64,000 bases of DNA from Riptortus pedestris (GCA_019009955.1 CM032230.1:3186001-3250000); one strand, 5' to 3'. Shown: positions 22,530 to 35,423, numbered from the stretch's first letter. The notes: generated by a model not told the origin, from the sequence alone. Numbers and translations: made by a program.

Positions 22530-23364
22530 AAGCTAGAATTAAGAAACGTGAAAGATAAGGGTGCCCTCTGTCACTTTATCTGTTCAATATAATCATTGAA
22601 GAGGCAATAATGAAAATGCCCGAAGATATACCAGATTAATGGCAAATTCGTTAATGTCATCAGATTTGCAGATGACATTACACTAACAGCAAAGTCTGAA
22701 GGAGAGATGAATAGAATGCTGCAAGTCTTAAAGGATGCCCTAAATCAGGTTAAACTCAAGACAAATATACATAAAGTGGTTGTGAAAAAAGAAAACCAAG
22801 GCAATATATAAATTTAGAATTGGGAACATTATACTTAAAAAAGTAAAGGATTTTTGTTAGCTAAGGAGCACCATCACTGAAAACAATGATAGAAGACAGC
22901 TGAAACTGATAGAAGATTAATTAGAACTTGCTGAACAAGGCTTCCAAAGTAAAAGGAGTATTTTAACTAGTGAACAATTAAGCATGGATAAAAAAAGTTA
23001 CGTCTTTCATTTGGGTTGTACTGCTTTATGGGAGCAAAAGTTGGATTCTTTTCCAAAAAGGAATGTAATATGATTGGAAGTAATGGAAATGTGGATTCGT
23101 TTCAGAATCATCACAACAAATTGGAGTAAAAAAAAATTCAACATAGATTTTCTAAATAAGGTAAGTGTACGTAAAAGTCTAGTTAAGGCAATGGAAAAAA
23201 GAAGACTGAAACTTCTTGGGCATATCATAAGGCACAACAATTTCATCACAAAAATATATGAAGGCATCAAACATGTTATGGATTTGGGTGGGTATAGTGA
23301 CACAAAAACTTCCAAAAGTGAGCACAAATGGGCTCAACTACATAGCATAGTCATCAGATCATGA
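22530..23364 (+). pseudogene. Non-LTR retrotransposon remnant: reverse transcriptase core to C-terminus
   Basis: In + frames broken by stops and shifts I read CPLSLYLFNIIIEEAI from 22562 (reverse transcriptase motif G-CPLS--LFN). VIRFADDITLTA follows, with the catalytic FADD at 22665-22676. Then come QGFQSKRSILTSEQLS, a stretch matching the usual --LYG-E-W region in degraded form, and KAMEKRRLKLLGHIIRHN near 23190. The order fits LINE-type polymerase proteins of animals. The endonuclease domain is absent, so the copy is 5'-truncated. Several stop codons show that it is dead. The clade (RTE-, Jockey- or CR1-like) cannot be fixed by eye. Confidence 0.8.
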
Positions 23365-23431
23365 TTTCTTAAACAAGTGTTCTTATTTTCAAACATTTTA
23401 AAATTTTGTTTACTCTAAAAAAGTAATTTAA

Positions 23432-23645
23432 CCCTTGGACGAGGGTGCGACCTCACAAATCTATTTTGTTTATATAAAAAAAATTATTTTTTTATTTAAA
23501 AGAAAAATACAATAAATAAATCTTGTCTTCTAGTAGAAATGACCATTCAAACCCTTAAAATGAATTTGTACAACTCATAATCCGTTAAAACCATCGCCAA
23601 AACTGCTGTAGACCTTTGAGGTTTCAAACCGAGCCCACTCGAGGG
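23432..23645. mobile_element. piggyBac-type MITE, 214 bp, flanked by TTAA
   Basis: TTAA at 23428-23431 and 23646-23649 bracket a segment that starts CCCTTGGACGAGGGTGC and ends CCCACTCGAGGG. The ends are imperfect inverted repeats: left gcgacctcac, right gaggtttcaaaccg inverted. TTAA duplication and CCC-start termini are hallmarks of piggyBac elements. The interior is AT-rich and non-coding. Confidence 0.7.
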
Positions 23646-23649
23646 TTAA

Positions 23650-25540
23650 AATATTAAATTGGGTCAAAGTTATTTTTTGCTTTATGTATTCTAACTGAAA
23701 CTAAAGACTCTTACTGAAATTTAAGCATTGGGAAGTCAAAATATATAAATATTAAAAATATTGATATACAGTTTTCAAAATAACAGAAACATTCTAATCC
23801 ATCTAAACTATGTTACTCAAAATTGAAGCAACACAAAGATTGAAGACAATTCCTGCTGATTATCTACCAAATTCTTGAGTTATTATATCATTCATACGTA
23901 TATAAACAATTGAAAAATAAATAAAAAATAGAATGACTTTCTTTTGTTTTCTGATGAAAATCAAGTACTAAATGGATGAAAATAATTCCACTTGATATTT
24001 GCATAATTGTTTCATTTTATCAAAAAAATATTCTGTCGAAAGATTTAATTTTTAATTTAATTATGAATTTTTAGTTCAACTCAAAAGTAGCCACCATTTT
24101 TTTCTAACGTATTCCTAAGATTATATGAAATCATTGGTCACTTGTTCCTTTGGATGAGAAAGAATATACTAAAGACACATTTCATAAGAACTATTACAGT
24201 CTATGAGCAAATACTACCTAAGCATTTACGTATAACTCTAAGCTACTAACAGTAAACATAAAATTATACAGGGATAAAAAAAAAAACAATACATACATTT
24301 AAGATTCATTTTCGTATTTGAATTACCTCTAAAATAAAAATAATTTAATTTTTACTCTTTTATGTGATGCTCAGTCAATCACTTAAATAAACAACTTGGT
24401 AGCAAGACTTTCGGTTTATAAAGACCTGTTCCCCATATTGAAGTATCAACTAATTTATTTCATTTTAATTAAACTTGATAACTTTGAAAGTGTCCATAAT
24501 GGTGCTTTATAGAATATTAATGTTCTGTGGTTGTCTACGAGGTCTAAATTGTTTCTGATTGAACCTATATACTCTTTGACTTTTCAAGTTAAATTTTCAA
24601 GTATTTCACACTTCCTCACCGTATAGGGTTTTCATTTAATTTTAGACTAAGTTGTGTGACAGCATATTCTGTTTCACGCCATTAAGAGGTTGGCAATTGG
24701 TTGCATACATTGAAACAATGCAGTCTATGAATTTATAAAACTATGCCTTTCGGTTAAAGTCAGAAAATTGCTAGAGCCTAGGTATGACTTTCCTACGCAG
24801 TTGCTAGGGCTCAATAATTGTATTCAACTTTTCTAAACATGAAGGGTGGGTGGATGTAACTATTAGTCTAAGACTGCACAGTGTAGTATAACTAATGAAA
24901 TATATAAAATTATTAATTCTAAACTCAATCAAACTTCTAACTAAAAGATTTCTCTATATATTGAAAAACAGTTTAAGAGATAATGAATGGTAATTATAGA
25001 TGTATCAACTTATGCGCAACTGATTGATGTATTCACATTATTTTGCTCTTATCTGTGAATGGGAGGCACCTGTCAAAAAGTAAGCATATTGGAGAAATAC
25101 AAGGAAGCAGTTGAAACTTCAAAATATTCTAAAAACCTCACCACAAAATTGTCAAATGAGTGGACACCCATTATTCCAATAAGATAGGTTACATAACCCA
25201 ATCGAATTTGAAGAAGCAATAAGCTGTATTTGGAAACCAATTTAAATTTATGGTGATAGAGAGAATGATACGAGAAACAAGTTTATCAGAACGAATGCAA
25301 AAGAAATTCAGATAGCTTTCAGGCTATGCGTATTCTAAGGCAAGAAGACCTATCATCAGTGGGCTGTCTTAATATTACTTTGGAATTAGTATTCAAAATA
25401 ATAAAAACTAATTCAGAGAAATGGGTTGTAGTAATCGGTCAAAGAATGGATTTTATGGATTTAAAAAGAGAGTTTAGCCAATGTTTCTTATATTATTTTC
25501 TTAATTTCTCAATTCACTAAAATATTTATAAACATATTAA
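23650..25540. other. AT-rich sequence, no gene seen
   Basis: No reading frame, exon or repeat family that I can support. A + frame at 25326-25520 does not resemble a known protein. Confidence 0.5.
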
Positions 25541-25599
25541 AAAAGAAATGTGGAGCTGTCATAGGATCACTAGAACAATTGGATTAAGAAAATATCCAA

Positions 25600-25885
25600 C
25601 ATGAAAGTTCTAAATGAGGTAAGTGAGAGCAAAAGTTAGGACTTCTGATAAGTCAAGGCCATGGAAAAAAGGAGAGTGAAACTTCTTGGCCATATCATAA
25701 CGCACAACGACTTCATCACAGATATATTTGAAGATATGGTTCGTGGATATAGGGGAAGAGGAAGGCCTAGAAGATTCAAACAAATCAATATTGTTATGGA
25801 TTTTGGTGAGTATAGAAATATGAAAAGAACAGCTTTTGATAGAGCACAATGGTTGCAACTACAAGGTGTAGTTTTTAGACCATGA
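25600..25885 (+). pseudogene. Non-LTR retrotransposon, C-terminal tail remnant
   Basis: From 25661 the + frame reads MEKRRVKLLGHIITHNDF, then a GRGRPRRFK basic segment, MDFGEYRNMKR and WLQLQGVVFRP before a stop. It parallels the end of the copy at 22530-23364 and the tail at 7655-7905, so the three are relatives. The polymerase core is missing. Confidence 0.7.
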
Positions 25886-26579
25886 TGATAGTTTCAAAAA
25901 GAATAACAACGAATTAAAAATATTTAAATAGGGGTACTTATTTTTTTATTTATTTATAAAATCCATTGGTAGACCAATTGCCACAACTCGTGTATCTGAA
26001 TTACGTATTTTGGTCAATTACTGGAATCAAATGAAAACTAATGGAGATAGTACCTTATAAAGTAAACCCATACACCTCTTGGTCTTCACTGATGATACAT
26101 TAATTAATAGTGGAACAATCACAGCATATATTGCGGCAGAAGAAAGCTTTTGCAAAGAATGACTTAGAGCTCAGCGTGAATCATAAAAACTTTAAGTACA
26201 TTCTGTTGTTTTGGGCTATTTCAAGTCATTCTCTTGAATATCATGTAATTATATTGGACCAATGGTAACCGAGATGCATTCCATTTCAACAGCATCTCAA
26301 GAAAACCAACATTCGAGTCATAAAAACTGGGAATTATACCAATGGTGATGAGTGGGAATGAAAAATGGACTCTCTTACGTGTTAAGAAGAGCATTAAGAA
26401 AAATATTTGTAACCGTCAAAGAGCAGCACAGCTGGTTTTCCAGCTCAATCAAAAACTATTTAGTTTCCCAGCTCTCATTATGAAACTCGTTTACGCAACA
26501 GCCAAAACTATTTGTGAGTTGTCGATGTTACTTTTTAGTGATAAGGAATTAAAATTTTATAAACACATGAAAGTAATTT
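25886..26579. other. AT-rich sequence with weak hints of further retrotransposon text
   Basis: A + frame near 26074 reads LVFTDDTLI, superficially like a polymerase FADD box, but supporting motifs are missing. I do not call a gene. Confidence 0.4.
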
Positions 26580-27210
26580 TGTAGGGTATAATCTTCTTCC
26601 AAATCTAACATATGAATTATAAATTCCTAAAGAGATTTCAAACTGCTTTAAGTCTTACAGAAGTCACATGTTATCCTAGTCCTAAACATTTAAGGTATAT
26701 TAATTAATTTACAAAAAAGTGAGAATAATTTTATAGTTCTAGTCTTCATCAAAGACTGAAGTCATATGTTAATTGAATTATAAAGGCCTCTAATGAAATT
26801 TCTAACCATTTAGTAGACATACTTTATCCTAGTTTTACTAAGTTAAAGTGTATTAATTAAGTTATAAAAAAAGTGAGTAATTTTATTGAATTATAGACTT
26901 CATCATAGACTGAAGCCATGTGCTAATTAAATTTCAAAGAACACTACACTAATGAAATTTCTAAAAGTTTTAAGTCATGAGGAAAGAGTTTAATCCTTGA
27001 CTTAATAAGTTAAGTTATATTAATTAAGTTATAAAAAATGTTAGAGTAATTTTATTGATTTGTAATCTTTATAATAGACTGAAGCCATGAGTTAATTAAA
27101 TTTCAAAGGTCACAGCACTAATGAAATTTCTAACAGTTCTAAACCATGTAGAAAATATGTTTTATCTCATAATCCTAAGAATGATCAAATACTAAGAAAA
27201 GTGTATTAAG
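26580..27210. repeat. Tandem array, about 155-170 bp unit, four diverged copies
   Basis: agactgaagccatg-like strings lie at 26754, 26908 and 27077, with a more diverged first copy near 26600. Each unit carries taatgaaatttctaa, ttaattaagttataaaa and agagtaattttatt-like text. Unit length varies by indels. Confidence 0.75.
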
Positions 27211-30200
27211 TTATAAGCGATGTAGCTATCCATTTCTCCCAGGACATGTCTTTCAATTTAAAATGTCGACTTCCCAAATCACAATTGGATATGTGTTGTA
27301 TGATAAGCATGTGCCAGTAGGAGGCAGGCCGGACATAACAGATTTGCCCTTGGATCATGTGCTTATTGTGTCACTAACTACTTGTAAAAATATCTCGGTA
27401 ATTACTTAGGGTTTAAAACATTCTCAAAGCTGACCACTAAACAATAATTCTTAATATGTTTATTTGTATCCTCTTTTTCTGCATCATATCAGTTAAAAAT
27501 GATTTCCCTAAAGTATTGGCACCAAAGTAATCATTATAAAAAGTCTTTAAGTGCATACTGCATGCACACAATCATATCGTACTTTACAAAAATTAATAAA
27601 TAGCAAAATGATTAGCTGTAAAAAAAGTTAAGACATATCAAATATACATTTTGTAGAAAGAAAATGACGTGAAAAACTACGTCTTCTTTGTATTTTTAGT
27701 GTTCACTGCTCAGAAATTTCTAATTTATAGTTGCTTTTTTTGTGGTCACATACACATTTTATCTTAAGTAAAGGGCAATCGACTATATAAACATTTAATA
27801 CATATATTGAAACAAAAATTCACTAAAAACAACTGGATTTTTGGAAAAGTAAATTTCCTTTTTCACAGAAAACTCAAAATATAAAAATATAGCTAAAAAG
27901 TGTTGCACGTCCAGCAAACTTTATTATATTTATTCTAAAAGAAAAAATTGTCACTAAGATCTATAAAGTGCACTACGGGAGTGAGTGATGTGAGATTATC
28001 CATATAACGTGTAGCAGTTGCCTGGATCCTGTTCCTATGCTCAACGAATACATATGTGGAAATCAAATTCTGAACCAGTCTTGGAGGAACAGATAAGTTA
28101 ATAACCATTAATAAAAAAAATGTTAAAAATAAAAGTGTTTATTAAAAAAAAAAAACCTGTTAATGGCTATTGTAAAAAAAACCATGCCTGAATTATTAAT
28201 ATACCGATAATTGAAAAAAAATAAATTTAATGGAATAAATAAATTATAGGCCACGATAGTTACCTCAAATGTCATATTAATTTTTCTAAGGTAAATGAGT
28301 TATAGGATTGAACTTTTTTGGTAAAAATAACTCAAGACAAACATGATCTCATTATTTGGCAAGCAATGCTGCCAATGAAATCATGTAGAGTTATTACACA
28401 AGAAAGATTATAAATTTATATAATTCATTATTAATGAATGATTTAAAAATTTCATCCATGTTTCTATTAGAAAATTTTCAGATCATTTGAAATGGTATTT
28501 GGAATACTATTATTGATCTATGTAGATTACAATTTATTGAGATTATTATTCAAAACAAAGGGAAAGTCCAGTACAACTTACAATAAAGTACACCAAGATT
28601 TATTTTTAAGTATATTGCAGTATTAAAGTATTCTATTATAACTTATATTATTTATTTCTTCAGAGTTAATTTCCAATACTTAACATGGAAATGGGAGGGT
28701 ATGTTGGTTAGCATAATGAACTAGAACTGGAAGTAAGATAATGTAATCAAGGAAGCAGCATAATAGATTTTTTTTAACAGTGTGATTTATGGGCTAATGA
28801 AGCAATTGACGAAATACTTTAGCACAGGTCAAATAAATATGAACGATAAGAGATTGTCAAGTCAGACCAGAGAAAGAATCTGTCTTTTTGGGGAGCACAT
28901 ATTATTTCCCCACATTTACATAGTAGACACAGAGTAGGTGATAGAATAGAAATGGACATTAGTGTTGGAATGGTTGCATGGACTTGTTACTTTTATGCCT
29001 GACTAAAAATCTCTGACTCAACTAATTTTCAGCTAATCTAATAATATAAAAATCAGTGATTAGGCATTTTCCAGTGAATGGGAGGAAAACGGGGCACAAT
29101 GCTTCATCCGAGATTGTTGTGGTAAGCTTAGCTATGTGAGTTCAGCTGACAGCTTTAATTTGGCAAGGATTCACTAAATAAGATTCGTAGTTTTCCCTGG
29201 CTCCAAAAAAAAATTCAATTAATTAGTTGCTAGTTAAACAGGTTTAGAACAGGTTGTCTTCTGACAAAGTTAAGAAAGGCAGGGGGAATTCTGTGAACGA
29301 TTTTCCTTTTCTTAATGATTTTTATCATATAAGTAGTTTTATAAGGATAACTAAAATTAACTATTCATTTCTTTATTCAGACTTGTTTTTATGAGTTAAC
29401 CGCACACAAAATGGCTGAATAGAAATTACTATTCTGAAATTTGGTACTCAGAATTTATTGGGTACGAACAAATGAAAACACAAACTTTAATGGTTCTATT
29501 TTTATTAAAAATTATTTCCCTTAGAATCAATACATTTCTCTCAGAGTTTTCATTTTTCTTTAAAGAAACTTGTTAACTTTGAATCAGACAATTCAAGAAA
29601 TCCATATTTTACCTCATATTCATTTTTGGAATATATTATTTTATTTGTTTAAACTAGCGAGAGTATTACAGGGTAGTCTTACTGTGATAAAATCATACTA
29701 TTTTCAGGGGAAATGTTGTTTTTTTTTTTTTGTTTTTTAAGTTGTACTAAATCCATCAAGCTTACCACCTTATTATATATTTGTTAGTATTTGTTGTATT
29801 CTAAATTCTATAACATACCTAAATGAAAATATGCTTATTATTACATTTTAGGAATTTATTGATCAAAAGTGAAAACGTTTCTGTGAACGAGGATGTCAAA
29901 CGTTTATTGGGAATTTAGAATTCTACACATAGAATGACTGATTAAGCAAACAGTTGATTTATCTCAATTTTATCTCTCAGAGGACATCTTGGATTTTTGT
30001 TAGTTATTCTAGACATTTTATATTCGATGGCTATAATCTCGAGAAGGGCTAGGAGAGGGGGGGGGGATGGAACACAGAGTATTGTTAATAAACTCATCAA
30101 CTGAAATGAGTGCTTCAATTATTTCTTCAACCTTCTGCATATAAAGGTCACTATTTCAGCTCAGCATGACACTTCACATATGTTCCAAAACCGATATAAT

Positions 30201-32410
30201 AGTTAAGATTAACACTTTATCATAACCAAATGGAACGTGTAATTTCGTTTAGTGCTAAAACATTATTTAATGGATCTAATATAAGTTTCAGTTATTTTTT
30301 GTTGCCAATATTTTTGATGCTGACTTTCTTTGAGGTAAAGATCATGGTCTAAACAGTTTATTAAAATAAGCTATTCGCAGAGCCTACAAAATAACATTAA
30401 ATAAATAACACATAAATAGTAGAATTAATATTCGTTTAAAAAACAAATAAAACCAGATGTATTAAATAAACGAAAAAAACGTGCAGTTAAAATTTAATAA
30501 TGGACCAAAATCTAAGTACTACAGAGTGCTTCACAATGCAGAGGAGTTGAGCAAACTTGCTATATATAAAAAAGGGGTTTGATTGGAAGCATTCTTAGTC
30601 TTTATTTCTTTCACCATTTAAAATATATTACATACGGTCTTTCAACTGGTGGAGCTTCGGCCTCTTTCAATCTGTAAATTTACAGAAATAGGTAAAGAAA
30701 ATCTTACATTTAGCTTAATAAGAAATTGAAACTATGATGGTTCACAGATGGATGCAACTCTCCGCCACATTTTTTTTTTTTTTTCATAAGAAAAATGTAA
30801 TTTAATGGAGATCCATAGGTAGGGCTGCAGTGCACAGATTCTCGCTTTGCCTCTAGGCTTTTGGAATTTAGACTCACATATTAACAGTATCTCAAAATAG
30901 TTTCAATAGATAGACAGCAAGAACATATGAACAAGAGTCAAACATATATATTGGAATATTAAAGACAAATAATTTTTCCAATCTTTTAAATGATAGCTGT
31001 TATGACCCTGCAAATATGGATATCACTATGGAACTTCCTCAGAGACACACACAAATACTCAATCAAAAATTTAACACAAGCTCCGTTGCAATAATGAAAC
31101 CAATAAATATCACAAAAATGGAAGAATCCACTTCATGAATATTCAGAGAAAAGCTATGCCCCCACCCTCTCCCTCGAAATCAATTTCAATCAAAATGAAT
31201 GCAGAACTAGATGTTGCAACAGTCCTAAATATGAAATTTCAACATTCTAAGGCTTGTTTTTTTGTATATACTTAAGTCCTGTTGAAACAAGTCAAAATGG
31301 GTTAAGAGGGGAGGGGGCAAATCAGATAATTCTGTTGAAATATGAAAACCAAAATTTTTCATAATTACAATGGTCCCTTTTCTTTGTGCAAGAAAGTAAA
31401 AAATGAGTAAATGAACTAATAAAAGAAAAATAACTTCCCTAGCCGATGAAGTATACTAATTTTATTCCCAAACAGCAAATAGCAAGAACAATCTACTTGT
31501 AGTGGTATGTAAAGAACTTGCCCCTGTGCAAAACAAATTCCCCTCAATTAAATGGGGCTGACCAGAGTGTCTCCTTCGAAATAAACTATCCATGTGGAAG
31601 GAGGGTATTCACCGTCAGGGTGAACTCACAGTGTCATTCGGAAGACTCTAGAAACCATTACAACAGAACAATTTTTCAAAAATAATTTAATCTTGTGTTT
31701 GGTCAGCTGAGTGAAAATTTATCATCTGGTATTTGCGTACAAATGCAGGGGATGCTAGCATACTCTCCCATTAGTCCTTCTAAAGGTGAGCCCAATTATA
31801 CAGGATATTACTGTATATAATAAGGAAGATATTTATGACCCGACGGTAACTGGTAAGACCTGCATAGATGACTATCACTAGCAAATTAAATCTATCATGT
31901 GTTGTATGTAGCAAGGGCCTATATTTGTCCAGGCTAAGGCAGTTAGAGAAGTGAGCAGAGAGAGTAATGAAGAATCTAACATTTTATTAATAATGCTGTA
32001 ACTTATTAACTTAGATGAAATGGAGCAATGAACCCAATTAAATGCCTTTAAAATTAGAAAGCCATGGTCCCCTATCTATCCGAGGCAACTGCTTTCCAGT
32101 AAGGAACTTGAGATTTCATCATTATATCTCAACACTGTGCAATCATTGTCTTCTACACGAATGAGTTGGATCAATCCTTCCAATATATTCCACCCGTCCT
32201 AATCTTTTAGCTTCCAACCTGTGTTTGACTGTCTAGTTTCTGATATTCTTTCGGCAATTGTATTTGTCCTCAAGTTCAGATTTTACCAGAGTTGTCTGAA
32301 AATTCCCAATCGATCAGAGATATACATTATCTGGGTATATATCCTCTCACAGTGTAGTCTCACTCTTCAACTACTCTCCACTCTTACTTTTAAGAATATT
32401 CCGTTAGAAG
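27211..32410. other. Long AT-rich, low-repeat stretch without a recognisable gene
   Basis: Over 5 kb I find no exon with convincing splice sites plus protein similarity, and no member of the repeat families. A poly-G run lies near 30059-30067. It is consistent with plain intron sequence. Confidence 0.5.
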
Positions 32411-33955
32411 ATAAGTGCTATATGTAGAGTGGATAGCTTGCTGGCCCAATCATTCCCTCTATTGAGGATAACTACGAGTAGCGATAGTTTGCCAGCCTTA
32501 TAATAACATCCATATAAGGCAGCTTATTGACCCTGTAATGCCCTCTATAGAGGACGGAGAGCCATGAATAAGTGTCGCTTCTCAGGCCTATAATGTCTTC
32601 AGGAGGACAGTCATTAGTGGGATAGCTTGGCAGCCCAGTAATATTCCCTACAGAGGACATCTATGTGCAGGGGAAACTCACCAGCCATGTAATTTCCTCT
32701 ATTCAGTACAGTCATGTGTAGGGATAGCTTGGCAGCCCTATAATATCCTCTATAGAGGACATCTATGTGCAGGGGTAACTCACCAGCCATGTAATTTCCT
32801 CTATTCAGTACAGTCATGTGTAGAGATAGCTTGGCAGCCCTATAATATCCCCTATAGAAGACATCTATGTGCAGGGGTAACTCACCAGCCATGTAATTTC
32901 CTCTATATAGTACGGTCATGTGTAGGGATAGCTTGGCAGCCCTATAATATCCTCTATAGAGGACATCTATGTGCAGGGGTAACTCACCAGCCATGTAATT
33001 TCCTCTATTCAGTACAGTCATGTGTAGAGATAGCTTGGCAGCCCTATAATATCCCCTATAGAGGACATCTATGTGCAGGGGTAACTCACCAGCCATGTAA
33101 TTTCCTCTATTCAGTACAGTCATGTGTAGGGATAGCTTGGCAGCCCTATAATATCCTAACTCACCAGCCATGTAATTTCCTCTATTCAGTACAGTCATGT
33201 GTAGGGATAGCTTGGCAGCCCTATAATATACTATGTAGAGGACATCTATGTGCAGGGGTAACTCACCAGCCATGTAATTTCCTCTATTCAGTACAGTCAT
33301 GTGTAGAGATAGCTTGGCAGCCCTATAATATCCCCTATAGAGGACATCTATGTGCAGGGGTAACTCACCAGCCATGTAATTTCCTCTATTCAGTACAGTC
33401 ATGTGTAGGGATAGCTTGGCAGCCCTATAATATACTATGTAGAGGACATCTATGTGCAGGGGTAACTCACCAGCCATGTAATTTCCTCTATTCAGTACAG
33501 TCATGTGTAGAGATAGCTTGGCAGCCCTATAATATCCTCTATAGAGGACATCTATGTGCAGGGGTAACTCACCAGCCATGTAATTTCCTCTATTCAGTAC
33601 AGTCATGTGTAGGGATAGCTTGGCAGCCCTATAATATTCCCTACAGAGGACATCTATGTGCAGGGGAAACTCACCAGCCATGTAATTTCCTCTATTCAGT
33701 ACAGTCATGTGTAGGGATAGCTTGGCAGCCCAGTAATATTCCCTACAGAGGACATCTATGTGCAGGGGTAACTCACCAGCCATGTAATTTCCTCTATGCA
33801 GTACAGTCATGTGTAGGGATAGCTTGGCAGCCCAGTAATATTCCCTACAGAGGACATCTATGTGCAGGGGTAACTCACCAGCCATGTAATTCCCTCTATT
33901 CAGTACAGTCATGTGTAGGGATAGCTTGACATACCTGTAATATACTATGTAGAGG
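32411..33955 (-). repeat. Minisatellite: 102-bp dimeric units made of two diverged 51-bp halves
   Basis: About 13 units. Half A runs gtgtagggatagcttggcag to gaggacatctat. Half B runs gtgcaggggtaactcaccag to agtacagtcat. Both are 51 bp and align to each other. Units are near-identical from about 32640 to 33910. The left edge (32411-32640) holds decayed monomers. One unit near 33158 lacks 27 bp. The - strand stays open for 432 codons (33912-32614) with a 34-residue repeat MTVLNRGNYMAGELPLH then IDVLYRGYYRAAKLSLH. Since 51, 102 and 27 are all multiples of three, an open frame is expected once one unit is open. I therefore annotate a repeat, not a gene. Confidence 0.95.
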
Positions 33956-34017
33956 ACATGTATTTTAGGTTTTCAGATTCACATTTTTTAACATACTTTT
34001 TCTTTTAAATGGATTTC

Positions 34018-34225
34018 GGGACTCAGTATAGCCATGTGGATTATGTTATTGGTCATAACCTCACTGGGTAAACCTATAACAACGAGTTTGATACCCTCCG
34101 AGACAATAGGAATTTATTTAATGACAATCTTATTAAGTAAAATCAATAGTCTGAACCTAGGTAGAAAAGGGTGGTCAACCTGCAGATAACCGATCCAGAG
34201 ATCCCCAAAGTAGCATAAAGTGGAA
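34018..34225 (+). mobile_element. tRNA-derived SINE, diverged
   Basis: gggactcagtatagccatgt head, acgagtttgataccctcc (B box position), caataggaatttattta, ttaagtaaaatc, gaaaagggtggtcaacctg, agataaccg, aagtggaaat, aataaataac tail. Same order as the family consensus. Confidence 0.7.
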
Positions 34226-34555
34226 ATCAATAAATAACAACAAAAGGATTTGTATTTTAAACCAGCTTGTGAATAAAATGACCACCCAATATTTTGTATG
34301 TTTTCATTCGGATTAAGTAACTTAAAACATTGACTGGGAGCGAAATAGTACGCCAAAGATTGAATTGAATAAAGTCAATTTTTCTGTTTTGTTACTTGAG
34401 GAATAAGACATTAAGAAGATATTTTAAATATTGATGACATTTAAATACTTTTAGCATTTGCGAAGAGTTTTTACATTATAGACCTGTTTTCTGGAATTGA
34501 ACCATTTGTTGATGCTTTCATTAAATGGACAAAAACTATTTATTTCATGCAAACA
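34226..34555. other. AT-rich spacer
   Basis: Nothing recognised. Confidence 0.45.
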
Positions 34556-34836
34556 CAAAAGATCTTAAGGTCTAAAACTCAGCAATCTTTATTATCTTTT
34601 TCCACAGGCAGACATTTTTCCCTCCTGATCATTAACAATGCTTTAAAATTATTCCGCCAAGTCAATCTAAACATAAATCTCCCCATGAGAATAAAAATAA
34701 ACTCATATAATATGCACCCTCAAAAAAAAGAATAATTTGCCAGCAATATCTAGCCACTAACCTGGCCCTGGAGGACAAAAAATCTGCCAGTGGAAAAAAG
34801 ATAATAAAGATTGCTGAGTTTGAGATCAAGATCCTT
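34556..34836. mobile_element. Foldback / MITE-like element, arms of about 70 bp
   Basis: Left arm 34556-34629 and right arm 34764-34836 are inverted copies. A core of 25 bases (34577-34601 and 34795-34819, from actcagcaatc to ctttt) is perfectly complementary. Outward, gatcttaag and gatcaagatc continue the match, and inward ccacaggcagacattttt pairs with aaaaatctgccagtgg. The central 130 bp is unpaired and AT-rich. No frame is present. The superfamily is unknown because no clear target duplication is visible. Confidence 0.75.
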
Positions 34837-35267
34837 TTTTTTTTGCCTGAAATACTAAAATTGGTCTCATTAAGGATTAGGTACAAGAATCCATTTAGTG
34901 AATGTAGTTTAGTTGGATAGCTAAAGCCTGGTTTTTCCTTATTTCCTCTGTAAAAAACTTAGGGATAATTATTAATATAATTTTGATTTTTACCCCTAGT
35001 CGCATATAAACATATCAGGCATGTTATGATCGGCAGTAAAATCTGTCATCATTGCATCTTATCAACAAATTGTTTTGCATTATCTCTTTTAATTTTTGTG
35101 GGATGTAAACAAATATGAAACCTAATAATCCACCATATAGAGTTTATAACTATCACCTCCTGGCATATTTTAGACACATTATAATGCCAAACATTGTGTC
35201 TTCATCAATATCTCCCAACGTAAAGTAATATGCTGAATAAACTTCCAAGCTTTATTGCTCACCATAC
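34837..35267. other. AT-rich spacer
   Basis: Nothing recognised. Confidence 0.45.
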
Positions 35268-35395
35268 ACTTTTATAGATTTGATTCACGCGTGGGCTATA
35301 GGAATTTCTTTAGTGACAAAGAAAGGGTGGCGATAACCTGTAGATAAAACCCCTCCCATTAGCCGTAGTTGCATCAATTTGACATTAATAAATTA
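35268..35395 (+). mobile_element. SINE 3' part, fragment
   Basis: cgtgggctataggaatttct, aaagggtggcgataacctg, tagataaaaccc, attagccgtagttgc, then attaataaat tail. The tRNA head is degraded or missing. Confidence 0.65.
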
Positions 35396-35423
35396 TATTA
35401 ACATTGACTTATCCGAGGAGGCT

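Noticed and set aside
26065..26150. LVFTDDTLI as a polymerase active site
   Set aside because: The FADD/YADD-like match is short, with Thr in place of Ala and no flanking polymerase motifs in order.
29130..29190. A further SINE copy (ttcactaaataagattc)
   Set aside because: Only a short string resembles the SINE body. The tRNA head, B box and tail are absent.
32614..33912. 432-codon minus-strand frame as a repeat-protein gene
   Set aside because: It is fully explained by a 51/102-bp minisatellite whose unit is a multiple of three. No start context, splice sites or non-repeat domains support coding. Kept as an observation, not a CDS.
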